DNA of 64,000 nt from Rhizobium sp. RU33A (GTDB lineage Bacteria > Pseudomonadota > Alphaproteobacteria > Rhizobiales > Rhizobiaceae), in assembly GCF_900156055.1 (NCBI RefSeq), contig NZ_FTMQ01000002.1, positions 248,001 through 312,000 on the forward strand, read 5' to 3'. The first letter of the stretch is position 1. Each line of letters starts with the position of its first letter. The notes beneath the pieces were generated by a model that was not told the DNA's origin, made no database searches, and was given only the letters and a program-made list of their open reading frames with translations. Made by a program: the position numbers and the translations under genes. Shown here piece by piece: positions 38,747-46,515 of this stretch.

Positions 38747-39874
38747 TTACAATCTCGGCTTTTTGCCGAGAATGATGGGGCGGTCGACTTTCTTGCGGTG
38801 TCTTCCTGGCACCACGACTCTCGGCCTTATATGACCGACACGGGTTCCCGTGTCGACGAAACGCGGCCGAAGTCGAAAGTTGAGCAGCCTTGTCCATCGC
38901 GACGGGTGGACTTGGAGAAAATTGAAGCTCGTGATCCACTCACCCCCAGGCCGGATCTCAAGGGCATCCATCGGCTCATAGTGCTCGACTTCGTTTTTGA
39001 TGCCCGTGAGCCGGAAATATTGGATATGTACGAGCTCCGTGCGGCGGCGTTGCGTGAAACGTTCCATCTCCTCGCCGACCTGTGCCTCCGCCCTTGGGTC
39101 GCCGTAATAGATGTTATGCTTAGAGTTGAGAACCTGCATTTCGTTGAGTTCAGAAATAGCTTCTGCTTTATTCACAGAGATGACGTTTCCTTGTCGATCT
39201 GGCGCGTAGTATATGTCGCCATCGAAGGCGAGGAACGCCAGTCTCGGACTCAGTGGAAGGTAAAGTATCGCGCCTGCGCTAATCAGCCCTGAGGATTCTT
39301 CTCTAAGCCTTTGCAGGAAATATCGGTTGGTAAGAACAGCGGGATCGTCCGATGTTACAAGTTGTTTGCGTGTCCCGTTGACGATCAGGCAGGAGTCTAA
39401 ATCAGTTACAGATGCCCTGCTGTTCAAAAAATGACCGATCGACATATCTACAGCCTGTCGGATTGGAAGCTCTTTCATTATGTCGAGTCTCCGGCCTTCC
39501 GATGCCGCAAGAATGTCCTCACGTTGCCGACGCACCAGCTCCGTGAGCCTTGTGACATGACCTCGGGTCCTGAACGTCTGAAGCAGAGCGAATTCCCGAA
39601 GCAGTGAAAGGTCGTCTATTGTTGCTGCGTGCGGATCGACAGCCAGTGATCGCAGCACGGTGGAATATCTGCCTTCCCAATGCTGGAGCGCGTGCTCAAC
39701 CATTCCGTCCTCACCATAGAAGTAGTCACTTGCACACTGACCCTTAAGGGAAGCGCCGCGTATAAACTGGGAGCTGCTTAAATTATAGAGATTGATTGAC
39801 CGCAGTTCATCGCCATGACCGAATGGTCTAAGATGGCATTTGGGAACGTAGTGCTGAAGCTTGTTATCGGCCAT
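38747..39874 (-). CDS. DUF4238 domain protein
   Basis: A 375-residue protein with the DUF4238 start motif (LQHYVPKCHLRPF) and a central TSDDPAVLTN block where the family has a conserved SDNPV-like stretch. Function is not established. Base composition looks less GC-rich than the neighbouring metabolic genes, codons are more mixed, and both flanks hold about 100-250 bp of empty DNA; all this suggests acquisition by transfer. The C-terminus is strongly basic (RLLNFRLRPRF...RKKVDRPI), which might bind nucleic acid, but this is speculative. Confidence 0.72.
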   Translation of the reverse strand: MADNKLQHYVPKCHLRPFGHGDELRSINLYNLSSSQFIRGASLKGQCASDYFYGEDGMVEHALQHWEGRYSTVLRSLAVDPHAATIDDLSLLREFALLQTFRTRGHVTRLTELVRRQREDILAASEGRRLDIMKELPIRQAVDMSIGHFLNSRASVTDLDSCLIVNGTRKQLVTSDDPAVLTNRYFLQRLREESSGLISAGAILYLPLSPRLAFLAFDGDIYYAPDRQGNVISVNKAEAISELNEMQVLNSKHNIYYGDPRAEAQVGEEMERFTQRRRTELVHIQYFRLTGIKNEVEHYEPMDALEIRPGGEWITSFNFLQVHPSRWTRLLNFRLRPRFVDTGTRVGHIRPRVVVPGRHRKKVDRPIILGKKPRL

Positions 39875-40122
39875 GCCAACAAGCTAGGCGTGTCTAAGCT
39901 AGGCTGCCATTGTCAAAAATGAGTATCCACTAAATTTGCTTGCTCCTCAAATGGCGTAATTCCGTAGATACCTCAGGCCCCTTGCGGGACAGGATCCGTT
40001 ATTCGTTGCCTTCATGACGTTGCTGCAAACTGAGAAGCTGCGGGGTCGGCACAGATCGGCGCTTCGGTACACGAGCCATTTACCCGCCGTCAGTTGGTCA
40101 CGAACCTTAGCCATCCCCGACC

Positions 40123-41196
40123 CTACCCAAACAACCGCTCATCCCGCGCCGCAAAGAAGGCCTCGACACTCTTCGGCGCCACATCCTCCAGCGTCGCCGG
40201 CGACCATTTCGGGTTCCTGTCCTTGTCGATGATTGCCGCCCGGATGCCTTCGTAGAAATCGGGCACTTTCACCACCTGGAGGGTGCCGCCGAATTCGCGT
40301 TCGAGGCAGGTTTCGAGGTCTTTCGAGCGACGGGCCTCGCGCAGCATGCGGAGCGTCACCTTCAGGCTGGTCGGCGACTTGGCGCGCATGGCGGTGAGGG
40401 TGCGCGTCGCGAGTTCGCTGCCTTCCTTTTCGAGCGCTGCAATGATCTCCTCGACCGTGTCGAAGGCGAAGCAGCGGTCGATCATGTCGCGGCCTTCGGA
40501 GAAGATGCCCTTCGGACCATCCACCGTGTAGTCGCGGATCGTCGAGGCGATCGACTGGGCTAGCGCAGGAGCGGGGAGGGCGGCGATCCGTTCCAAAAGT
40601 TCGGCCACCCGGTCCTGCGGGACATACCAGTCGGCAAAGCCTGCGGTGATGGCATCAGCGCCGTTGATGGCTTCGCCTGATAGCCCCATCCAGGTGCCGA
40701 GTTCACCTGATGCGCGGGAGAGCAGCCAGGTCGCGCCGATATCGGGGAAGAAGCCGATGCCGGTTTCGGGCATGGCGAGTTTCGTGGTTTCGGTGACGAT
40801 GCGGTGGCTGCCATGGCTGGAGACGCCGACGCCACCACCCATGGTGATGCCGTCCATCACGACGATGTAAGGTTTCTTGAAGCCGGCGATGCGGGCGTTC
40901 AGGCGGTATTCGGCCTTGAGGAAGTGGGAGGCCTCGCCATCGCCGGCCTTGCCGCTTTCATAGAACATCCTGATGTCGCCGCCGGCGCAAAGCCCGCGCT
41001 CGCCCTCGCCGGTGACGAGCACGGCTGCGACTTGCGGGTCGGCCTCGAAGGCATCGAGCGCCTTGCCGAAGGCGAGGACCATGTCGTGAGAGAGACTGTT
41101 CAGCACACGTGGCCGATTGAGGGCGATCAGGCCGATTGCGCCCTTTTTCGCCGTCAGGATTTCCCCGCCCTGATAGTCCGCCTCCAGATAACGCAT
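40123..41196 (-). CDS. 3-Hydroxyisobutyryl-CoA hydrolase (enoyl-CoA hydratase family)
   Basis: A 357-residue crotonase-superfamily protein; the length and the pattern GLCAGGDIRMFYESG, MDGITMGGGVGVSSHGSHRI and MPETGIGFFPDIGATWLLSR (catalytic Glu in PET) fit 3-hydroxyisobutyryl-CoA hydrolases of valine breakdown better than plain hydratases (~260 residues). The C-terminal SLKVTLRMLREAR and CLEREF stretch also matches. Valine carbon then reaches propionyl-CoA, for which pcc and mcm lie nearby. It stands alone, with no other mms gene beside it. Confidence 0.85.
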   Translation of the reverse strand: MRYLEADYQGGEILTAKKGAIGLIALNRPRVLNSLSHDMVLAFGKALDAFEADPQVAAVLVTGEGERGLCAGGDIRMFYESGKAGDGEASHFLKAEYRLNARIAGFKKPYIVVMDGITMGGGVGVSSHGSHRIVTETTKLAMPETGIGFFPDIGATWLLSRASGELGTWMGLSGEAINGADAITAGFADWYVPQDRVAELLERIAALPAPALAQSIASTIRDYTVDGPKGIFSEGRDMIDRCFAFDTVEEIIAALEKEGSELATRTLTAMRAKSPTSLKVTLRMLREARRSKDLETCLEREFGGTLQVVKVPDFYEGIRAAIIDKDRNPKWSPATLEDVAPKSVEAFFAARDERLFG

Positions 41197-41268
41197 GCCT
41201 TCCTCCCTTGTCTTTTGAGAGAGTTAGATATGCGTCGCGGCCAAAGGGCAAGGGCTGCCTTGGTCGGA

Positions 41269-42225
41269 TCAGGTCACGAGATTGCGCGGCTTGCCCAAGA
41301 GAAACAGCTCGATGTTCTCGATCAACTGGTCGGCCAGCGCCTGGACTGCCTCGCGGCTCGCCCAGGCGACATGCGGCGTGAGGATGACGTTTTCTCTGGT
41401 CGCGATCCGCATCATCGGGCTGTCGGCGGCGGGCGGTTCGCCGTCGGTCACGTCAAAGCCGGCGCCTGATATCTGGCCTGCAACAAGGGCCATTTCGAGT
41501 GCCAGTTCGTCAACGAGGCCGCCGCGGCCGGTGTTAATGAGCAGCGGGCGGCGCTCCATCAGGGCGAATTCTCTGATACCGATCACGCCGCGCGTTTCCG
41601 GCGTCAGCGGGCAGTGGAGGGTGATCACGTCGGCCCGTTTCAAGACCTCGTCGAAGGCTGTTTGCCCGGGCTTTAGCTCGGTTGCGCCGCGACGACCGGC
41701 GGCGAGCACCGTCATGCCGAAGGCTTCCGCAATCTTTCCGACCGACTGGCCAAGTGTCCCATGGCCGACGATGCCGAGCGTCGAGCCGCCGAGATCTGCG
41801 ATGGGATAATCGAAATAGCAGAATTGCGCGGCCTGCTGCCAGCGTCCTTCGATCACCGACTGGCGATAGGGCAGGATCGAGCGACGCAGCGCCAGCATCA
41901 GGGCGAAGGTGTGTTCGGGCACCGTGTGTTTTGCGTAATTTCGGATGTTGCTGACGGCGATGCCACGCGCCTTAGCCTCTGCAAGGTCGATGATGTCTGT
42001 GCCGGTGGCGGAGACGGCGATCAACTTCAGCTTCGAGGCGCCGGTGAGCGCTTCGGCACGGACAGGGGCCTTGTTGGTGATCACCACATCTGCGTCGCGG
42101 ATGCGTTCAGCCACTTCATGCGGGGCGGTGCGGGCATGGACCACCATCTCATGGGGCACGGAGGGCGCACGGACCACGGTTTCCGGCGACAGCGTGTCCC
42201 GGTCGAGAAAGACGATGCGGATCAT
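41269..42225 (-). CDS. D-2-hydroxyacid dehydrogenase (NAD-binding)
   Basis: A 318-residue member of the D-isomer 2-hydroxyacid dehydrogenase family. It has the Rossmann motif LGIVGHGTLGQSVGK, the catalytic Arg in LINTGRGGLVDE with the following Glu, and the catalytic His in LTPHVAWAS. The exact acid (glycerate, hydroxypyruvate, other) is not resolved. It lies 59 bp after the GST gene on the same strand, so it may be the last gene of the Rieske-oxygenase operon. Confidence 0.86.
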   Translation of the reverse strand: MIRIVFLDRDTLSPETVVRAPSVPHEMVVHARTAPHEVAERIRDADVVITNKAPVRAEALTGASKLKLIAVSATGTDIIDLAEAKARGIAVSNIRNYAKHTVPEHTFALMLALRRSILPYRQSVIEGRWQQAAQFCYFDYPIADLGGSTLGIVGHGTLGQSVGKIAEAFGMTVLAAGRRGATELKPGQTAFDEVLKRADVITLHCPLTPETRGVIGIREFALMERRPLLINTGRGGLVDELALEMALVAGQISGAGFDVTDGEPPAADSPMMRIATRENVILTPHVAWASREAVQALADQLIENIELFLLGKPRNLVT

Positions 42226-42284
42226 GGCGGACCTCCCTGCGTTGCCATCGACCTAGCCGAGCGGCTTTCGGCCAGCAAGGCAGG

Positions 42285-42914
42285 TCAATGGTAATCCGGT
42301 ACGCCGGGCATGGTGATGAAGCCCGGAAGCGCCCGGAAGCGGCGCAGCCAGCGGCGGAGCGCCGGGTATTCGTCGTGGTCGATGCCGCAGTCGCGCGAGA
42401 GCGCAAAGCTCGGCAGGAGTGCCAGATCGGCCAGTGACGGGGTGGCGCCGACGAACCAGTCCGAGCCTTCGATCTGCCGGAGCGTCATGTGGTCTTCCAT
42501 GATGCGGAGGGCTTTTCGGGCTGCCTTCAAATCCGTCTCGCTGGCGCCCTCCGAGGTGAAGAGCGCGGCCTCGCGGGCGTCCACGGCGGGCTTCAGTTCG
42601 CGGCCGGAGAAACCCAGCCATTGCTGCACGCGGCCGAAGTCTGCTGCATCGGCTGGCAGCCAGAGGCTATCTGGCGCATGGGCACGGACGAGATAAGCGA
42701 GGATGGCGGCGGTGCCGAAAAGCTTGACGTCGCCGTCTTCGAGGATCGGCAACGTGCCGGTCGGGTTGAGCGCCAGCATATGCGGCTTTTCCTGTTCGCG
42801 GCCCGGTGCCTTGTCGACAGCAACCGTCTCGAAGGGGAGGCCAAGCATGGAGAGGAGAAGGCGAACGCGGAAGCCGTTTTCGTCGAGGTGGTAGTCGTAG
42901 AGCCTGATCATCAC
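42285..42914 (-). CDS. Glutathione S-transferase family protein next to a split Rieske oxygenase
   Basis: A 209-residue GST with a thioredoxin-like N-domain (LYDYHLDENGFRVRLLLSML, NPTGTLPILEDG, ILAYLVRA) and an all-helical C-domain (SDWFVGATPSLADLALLP). Its start overlaps the Rieske gene stop by ATGA, so the two are co-translated. In the caffeine-demethylase system a GST-like protein (NdmE) holds a Rieske-less oxygenase and its Rieske partner together; a similar scaffold role is inferred here, with ordinary GST activity the alternative. Confidence 0.85.
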   Translation of the reverse strand: MMIRLYDYHLDENGFRVRLLLSMLGLPFETVAVDKAPGREQEKPHMLALNPTGTLPILEDGDVKLFGTAAILAYLVRAHAPDSLWLPADAADFGRVQQWLGFSGRELKPAVDAREAALFTSEGASETDLKAARKALRIMEDHMTLRQIEGSDWFVGATPSLADLALLPSFALSRDCGIDHDEYPALRRWLRRFRALPGFITMPGVPDYH

Positions 42915-43582
42915 GCTGCCTCCATCGAGCGGGCTTCGAGGCGATTGCGGAGGTCCGTGGCCCAGAGGATCAGGTCGCGGCGGATGGCTGCGGAGGTGTT
43001 TCCGCTCACCGTGATGTGCAAGGCCGTCCGCCCGGCTTCGCGGGGTTGGGCTGCTATCAGGACGGTGGCGTCGTTCCCTTGCAAAGTCACCGTGCCAGTC
43101 TCGCTCGGGAGCGGCCTGTAACCCTCGGGTGGCGCTGCCGTCACCGCCAGCAGGGCCGCATTCGTCGGCAGATCGAGGAAGAGGCTGCGAACTGGTTCGG
43201 CCGTCTCGGGAAGCGTCGAGAGCTCAGTCGCATCCGCCCCTTCCGGCGCCATCCAGACGATGCCAGCGCGTTCGGCCGCGGCGAAGGTCGGGACCTTGAT
43301 GGTCTGGGGCACTTCGAGATCGGGATGGGCCGGAATGTAGCGACACTGGCCGCCAGTGTCGTAGCGCCAGCCGTGATAGAGGCAGGCGATGTGGTCGCCG
43401 CGCACGAAGCCGAAGCTCATGCGCATGCCGCGATGCGGACAGCGGTCCTCCCAGACATGGATCGCGCCCTTGTCGTCACGCCAGACAACGCGCTCCTCGC
43501 CATTAACGAGCGTTCCGGCAGACGTGCCGGCTTCGATGTCGGCGGACAGGGCAACGGGGATCCAGGGAGAGGCTGATGTCAT
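42911..43582 (-). CDS. Stand-alone Rieske [2Fe-2S] protein
   Basis: A 223-residue protein. Residues ~5-115 are a Rieske domain of the ring-hydroxylating oxygenase type, with ligands C48 and H50 (CPHRG) and C67 and H70 (CLYHGW). Residues ~125-223 are a separate domain without the D-x2-H-x4-H iron motif; AIRRDLILWATDLRNRLEAR near the end is a charged helix. It can thus carry electrons but not activate oxygen. Both neighbours overlap it by four bases. The divergent gene at 43977 supplies the missing mononuclear-iron domain. Confidence 0.87.
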   Translation of the reverse strand: MTSASPWIPVALSADIEAGTSAGTLVNGEERVVWRDDKGAIHVWEDRCPHRGMRMSFGFVRGDHIACLYHGWRYDTGGQCRYIPAHPDLEVPQTIKVPTFAAAERAGIVWMAPEGADATELSTLPETAEPVRSLFLDLPTNAALLAVTAAPPEGYRPLPSETGTVTLQGNDATVLIAAQPREAGRTALHITVSGNTSAAIRRDLILWATDLRNRLEARSMEAA

Positions 43583-43860
43583 GATGCGGCCTTTGCGGGC
43601 AGGTCTTCGTCTGTTTGAAATCTTGATACGTCGAGCACGATGCTGTCATAGGGGCCAAGGCTGACCGCCATTTCGAAGGCGTCGATCAGGGCTTCCGGTC
43701 CCGACAGCGTCAGGCGACAGCGATTGTGGTCGCAGGCCGCAATCTTCAGCCCGAGCGACAGGCGGGCTGCGCGATGCTCGGCAAACGCAATGAAGCCCTG
43801 CGGCTCCAGCCTTCCGGAAAAGGTGAAGCCGACGGTCTTATGGTCGGCCTTCGCCGTCAT
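43579..43860 (-). CDS. Small acylphosphatase-like protein
   Basis: A 93-residue protein with the outline of the acylphosphatase fold: VGFTFSGRLEPQGFIAFAEHRAARLSLGL, then RCRLTLSGPEALIDAFEMAVSLGP. The GFR catalytic Arg of true acylphosphatases is Ile here (GFI), so enzyme activity is doubtful and a structural or sensor role is more likely. Similarity is by eye. It heads the overlapping operon with the Rieske and GST genes. ATG at 43860 is used; a TTG at 43887 with a weak GAG site is the alternative. Confidence 0.6.
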   Translation of the reverse strand: MTAKADHKTVGFTFSGRLEPQGFIAFAEHRAARLSLGLKIAACDHNRCRLTLSGPEALIDAFEMAVSLGPYDSIVLDVSRFQTDEDLPAKAAS

Positions 43861-43976
43861 CGGATGGGGATCAGTGTTGCCTTGCAATTGTGCGCGCTCT
43901 AATTTTTGGGCAATCTAGCGGGCGACGAGATGGGGGTTCAAGTGGTTTCTCCCGTGCTCCAGAGGAAAGACAGACT

Positions 43977-44834
43977 ATGCAGAACGGTATCGACAAGGCG
44001 TCGCTCGATCAGTGGTATGTGCTCGATACCGAGGCGGTGATCCCCGTGGGTCGATCCGAGAACCGGCTGCTCGGGACGGATCTCACCGTCGTCAAACAGG
44101 CGGATGGGACGATAGAGGTCTTTGCCGAGGGGCGCGCCGCGCCGCTGCCGCTTCGCCATCGCTTCGGCTTTCTCTGGGCGACGCTGGGCCAGCCCGAACG
44201 CGAGATCTTTCCGCTGCCGGAGGCCGACGAGCCTGACCGTCGCTATGTGCCCTGCGGTGTTGTCACCGTGAAGGCATCGGGACTTCGCATCGTCGAGAAC
44301 TTTCTCGATATGGCGCATTTCCCCTTCGTGCATACGGATGTTTTAGGCGCCGAACCGCATACGGAAGTGCAGAGCTACGATGTCGAGATCCGGCGCGAAG
44401 AAGACGAGGTCTGGGCGACGAACTGTACCTTCTTCCAGCCGCAGGCGGCCCTGTCTGCGTCTGACGGGATCACAACGCAATACATGTACCGGGTGATGAC
44501 GCCGTTCACCACGATCCTCTACAAGACCTGTCCGAATGCGGCCAATCGCTGGGATGTCATTGGGCTCTTCGTGCAGCCACTCGATCCTGGCCGCTGCCGG
44601 GCGCATCCGATTATGTATCTGATCGACGATGTCTCGACAACGACGGAGCTCATCCATTTCCAGCAGATGATCTTCCTGCAGGACCGGATCATTCTGGAAA
44701 ACCAGCGCCCGGTGCTTCTTCCGCTGGAGCCGCGCAAGGAGGTCCCGACGCGGGCGGATGCCTCGTCGATCGCCTATCGCCGCTGGCTGAAGGAAAAGGG
44801 CGTGACCTACGGCGCGACGACGACGGCTGCTTGA
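43977..44834 (+). CDS. Ring-hydroxylating oxygenase catalytic protein lacking the Rieske motif
   Basis: A 285-residue protein of the Rieske-oxygenase alpha-subunit family. It keeps the mononuclear iron site: N108, D111, H114 and H119 (VENFLDMAHFPFVH) and D236 (FLQDRIILENQ). The N-terminal WYVLDTEAVIPVGRSENRLL and VVKQADGTIEVFAEGRA match the start of a Rieske domain, but the chain then jumps to LPLRHRFGFLWATLG, so both CxH and CxxH blocks are missing. It needs electrons from another protein; the divergent Rieske gene is the clear candidate. Start has AGAGGAAAG. Confidence 0.85.
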   Translation: MQNGIDKASLDQWYVLDTEAVIPVGRSENRLLGTDLTVVKQADGTIEVFAEGRAAPLPLRHRFGFLWATLGQPEREIFPLPEADEPDRRYVPCGVVTVKASGLRIVENFLDMAHFPFVHTDVLGAEPHTEVQSYDVEIRREEDEVWATNCTFFQPQAALSASDGITTQYMYRVMTPFTTILYKTCPNAANRWDVIGLFVQPLDPGRCRAHPIMYLIDDVSTTTELIHFQQMIFLQDRIILENQRPVLLPLEPRKEVPTRADASSIAYRRWLKEKGVTYGATTTAA

Positions 44835-44850
44835 CTTCAGGCAATAAAAA

Positions 44851-44874
44851 ACCCGGAAGCGGCTGCTTCCGGGT
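44851..44874. terminator. Bidirectional terminator between the oxygenase and CsbD genes
   Basis: ACCCGGAAGC / GCTTCCGGGT, ten base pairs around GGCT. On the minus strand it is followed by a TTTTTTATT run, so it is a strong terminator for the CsbD gene, and it lies 16 bp after the oxygenase stop. Confidence 0.85.
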
Positions 44875-44900
44875 CTGGGTATCTTCTAGACCTGACGGTC

Positions 44901-45098
44901 TTAGCCTCGGGTCATCCAGTCGTCGATCTCGCGGTCGGCTTCTTCCTGGGTCTTGCCATAGGCAGCCTGGATCTTGCCGGAGAGTTCCTTGCGCTTGCCG
45001 GCGATGACGTCGAGATCGTCACCCGTCAGTTTGCCCCACTGGGTCTGGGCCTTGCCCTTGAACTGCTCCCAGTTGCCTTCGATCTGATTCCAATTCAT
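44901..45098 (-). CDS. CsbD-family stress protein
   Basis: A 65-residue hydrophilic protein of the CsbD family, typical of general stress regulons. It reads MNWNQIEGNWEQFKGKAQTQWGKLTGDDL, then KRKELSGKIQAAYGKTQEEADREIDDW. The start at 45098 is set by the family N-terminus; upstream extension to 45254 would cross the promoter. An exact EcfG-type promoter lies 54 bp upstream. Molecular function is not known. Confidence 0.9.
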   Translation of the reverse strand: MNWNQIEGNWEQFKGKAQTQWGKLTGDDLDVIAGKRKELSGKIQAAYGKTQEEADREIDDWMTRG

Positions 45099-45151
45099 CG
45101 GATTTCTCCCGTGCTGGTGAAAGGTCGAGGTTCCGTGTCCTCGGCACTGAA

Positions 45152-45176
45152 AACGCCGGCTTGTTGCAGATGTTCC
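45152..45176 (-). promoter_or_regulatory. EcfG-type promoter of the CsbD gene
   Basis: On the minus strand GGAAC, 16 bases, CGTT, an exact match to the general-stress sigma consensus, 54 bp before the CsbD start. Confidence 0.8.
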
Positions 45177-45247
45177 GTCCTCACCATCGAATGGCGGAGG
45201 TCTGAGAGTGACGTGTCCTCGGCTGGCGACAATATGTGAGGATCGGT

Positions 45248-45272
45248 GGAACACTCGCCCTCGCTCGGCGTT
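45248..45272 (+). promoter_or_regulatory. EcfG-type promoter of the DUF883 gene
   Basis: GGAAC, 16 bases, CGTT, 46 bp before the DUF883 start; divergent to the CsbD promoter in the same intergenic region. Confidence 0.8.
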
Positions 45273-45317
45273 CTCTTGGCGAACCGCAATCGAATGAACG
45301 AGCGAAGGAGATCACCC

Positions 45318-45671
45318 ATGGCCCAGATGCCGAGCGCCTCAAACAACAAGGTCGAGGATGCCGCGAACGATCTTGCCGACCGCATCGAAGCCAACGCCGG
45401 CACTGCCGGTGGCGCCACTGGAAGCGACGTGCAGGCCGATCTGGAAGCTCTTCGCCGGGATATCGCTGCGCTGACGCAGACGGTTGCCTCCTTCGGCAGT
45501 AGCAAGATCCGACAGGCCGGCGAGACCTCGCAGCAGTATGTCGACAGTGCCCGCGAGAGCATCGCAAACGTCGAGGACGAACTGGAAGCCTATGTGCATC
45601 AGCGCCCGTTCCAGTCACTCGCCATCGCAGCCGGCGTCGGCTACGTGCTCGCACTGCTCACGCGGCGCTGA
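45318..45671 (+). CDS. DUF883 family (ElaB/YqjD-like) membrane-anchored protein
   Basis: A 117-residue protein: a long amphipathic helix (DLEALRRDIAALTQTVASFG through YVDSARESIANVEDELEAYV) and one C-terminal hydrophobic segment (SLAIAAGVGYVLALLTRR). This is the ElaB/YgaM/YqjD pattern; the E. coli members bind ribosomes at the inner membrane in stationary phase. The start at 45318 follows AAGGAG. An exact EcfG promoter precedes it. It is followed after two bases by the holin-like membrane gene. Confidence 0.82.
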   Translation: MAQMPSASNNKVEDAANDLADRIEANAGTAGGATGSDVQADLEALRRDIAALTQTVASFGSSKIRQAGETSQQYVDSARESIANVEDELEAYVHQRPFQSLAIAAGVGYVLALLTRR

Positions 45672-45673
45672 TC

Positions 45674-46114
45674 ATGCTGCCACTCCTCAGACATCTGGGC
45701 ATCGTCGCCTTTGGCAAGGTGCGGCCGACCGCCAACAAGGTCGGGCGCTCCGTGATGGCGGGTGCAATAGCCGGTGTGTTGGGGCTGACGACCTATGTCG
45801 CCCTGCTTCTGGCGCTCGGCTTCTATCTGACCAGCATCATCGGCCCGATTTATGCTGCCTTGGCCATCGCGGGCTTGACGGCGCTTTGCGCCATTATCGT
45901 CATCGTCGTGGTGCAGTCGATCAACCGTCGCGCCGAGCGGCGCATGGAAGCCCGTCAAAGGGCTGCCAGGGCACGGCTGCCTGATCCGATGACGCTGCAG
46001 TTGTTGGCCGGTGTGCCGGCGCTGATGAAGGGACGGTCCCTGCTGACCGCCGCGGCGATTGCAGCGGTCGCCTACGGGGTCGCCAAATCGCAAGGTGTCG
46101 GCGATCGCAATTGA
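45674..46114 (+). CDS. Inner-membrane protein, phage-holin-family (YqjE-like)
   Basis: A 146-residue membrane protein with two adjacent strong hydrophobic segments (residues ~28-55 and ~60-82), a basic middle (RRAERRMEARQRAARAR) and a weaker hydrophobic stretch near the C-terminus. In other bacteria such YqjE-type proteins are encoded next to YqjD, as here. Despite the family name nothing points to a phage. It starts two bases after DUF883 and should share its stress promoter. Confidence 0.68.
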   Translation: MLPLLRHLGIVAFGKVRPTANKVGRSVMAGAIAGVLGLTTYVALLLALGFYLTSIIGPIYAALAIAGLTALCAIIVIVVVQSINRRAERRMEARQRAARARLPDPMTLQLLAGVPALMKGRSLLTAAAIAAVAYGVAKSQGVGDRN

Positions 46115-46165
46115 TGAGCGCTATTGACTGCAGGCTGGGCTTTTCGAAGCCCGGCCTTCGCTATG

Positions 46166-46363
46166 TCAGGGTTTCCTGGACTTGGCTTCCTCTTCCGCGA
46201 CGTGAAGCCTCTCAAGCAGGTCGAGCAGATGTGAGGGAGTGCCTTCCTCGACGATGCTCTCATAGTATCCACGAAGGTTCGAAGCTATGAGTGCATTCGT
46301 GTTTTGCCGCTTTGCCTCGGACAGTTTCTTCGATTTGTTTCTATCCGGAGGGCCTTCAGCCAT
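46166..46363 (-). CDS. nepR2: NepR-type anti-sigma factor, second copy
   Basis: A 65-residue protein with the NepR signature: IASNLRGYYESIVEEGTPSHLLDLLERLHVAEEEA. NepR holds EcfG inactive until phosphorylated PhyR takes it away. This copy is divergent from phyR. The canonical copy, coupled to ecfG, is at 50519. Its N-terminus is basic and polar (DRNKSKKLSEAKRQN). The start MAEGPPDRN at 46363 lacks a strong ribosome site. A weak EcfG-like promoter lies upstream. Confidence 0.82.
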   Translation of the reverse strand: MAEGPPDRNKSKKLSEAKRQNTNALIASNLRGYYESIVEEGTPSHLLDLLERLHVAEEEAKSRKP

Positions 46364-46412
46364 GTCTGTCCAAATCCGTCAGTTTGCCAAGCGAGAAGAC
46401 AATTAACGTGAT

Positions 46413-46437
46413 AAGCCCGAAGAGGCAAAAAAGTTCC
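46413..46437 (-). promoter_or_regulatory. Weak EcfG-like promoter of the second nepR
   Basis: Minus strand GGAAC, 16 bases, GCTT; the -35 is exact, but the -10 has two of four bases matching CGTT. About 50 bp before the nepR2 start. Confidence 0.35.
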
Positions 46438-46446
46438 AAAGACGAT

Positions 46447-46471
46447 GGAACATTTTTTTCCGAGCCGCGTT
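46447..46471 (+). promoter_or_regulatory. EcfG-type promoter of phyR
   Basis: GGAAC, 16 bases, CGTT, 45 bp before the phyR start. It would give positive feedback by EcfG. Confidence 0.8.
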
Positions 46472-46515
46472 TTCTGCCGAGTCCGCACCATTATCCATTT
46501 CGATTGGAGAACTGC

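Noticed and set aside
38798-39292. Plus-strand frame of 164 codons within the DUF4238 region
   Set aside because: The minus-strand frame has the DUF4238 start motif and full length; the plus frame has no recognisable feature.
45674-46114. Possible prophage remnant because of a holin-family protein
   Set aside because: The gene lies beside DUF883 under a stress promoter as in yqjDE-type pairs, and no other phage gene is present.
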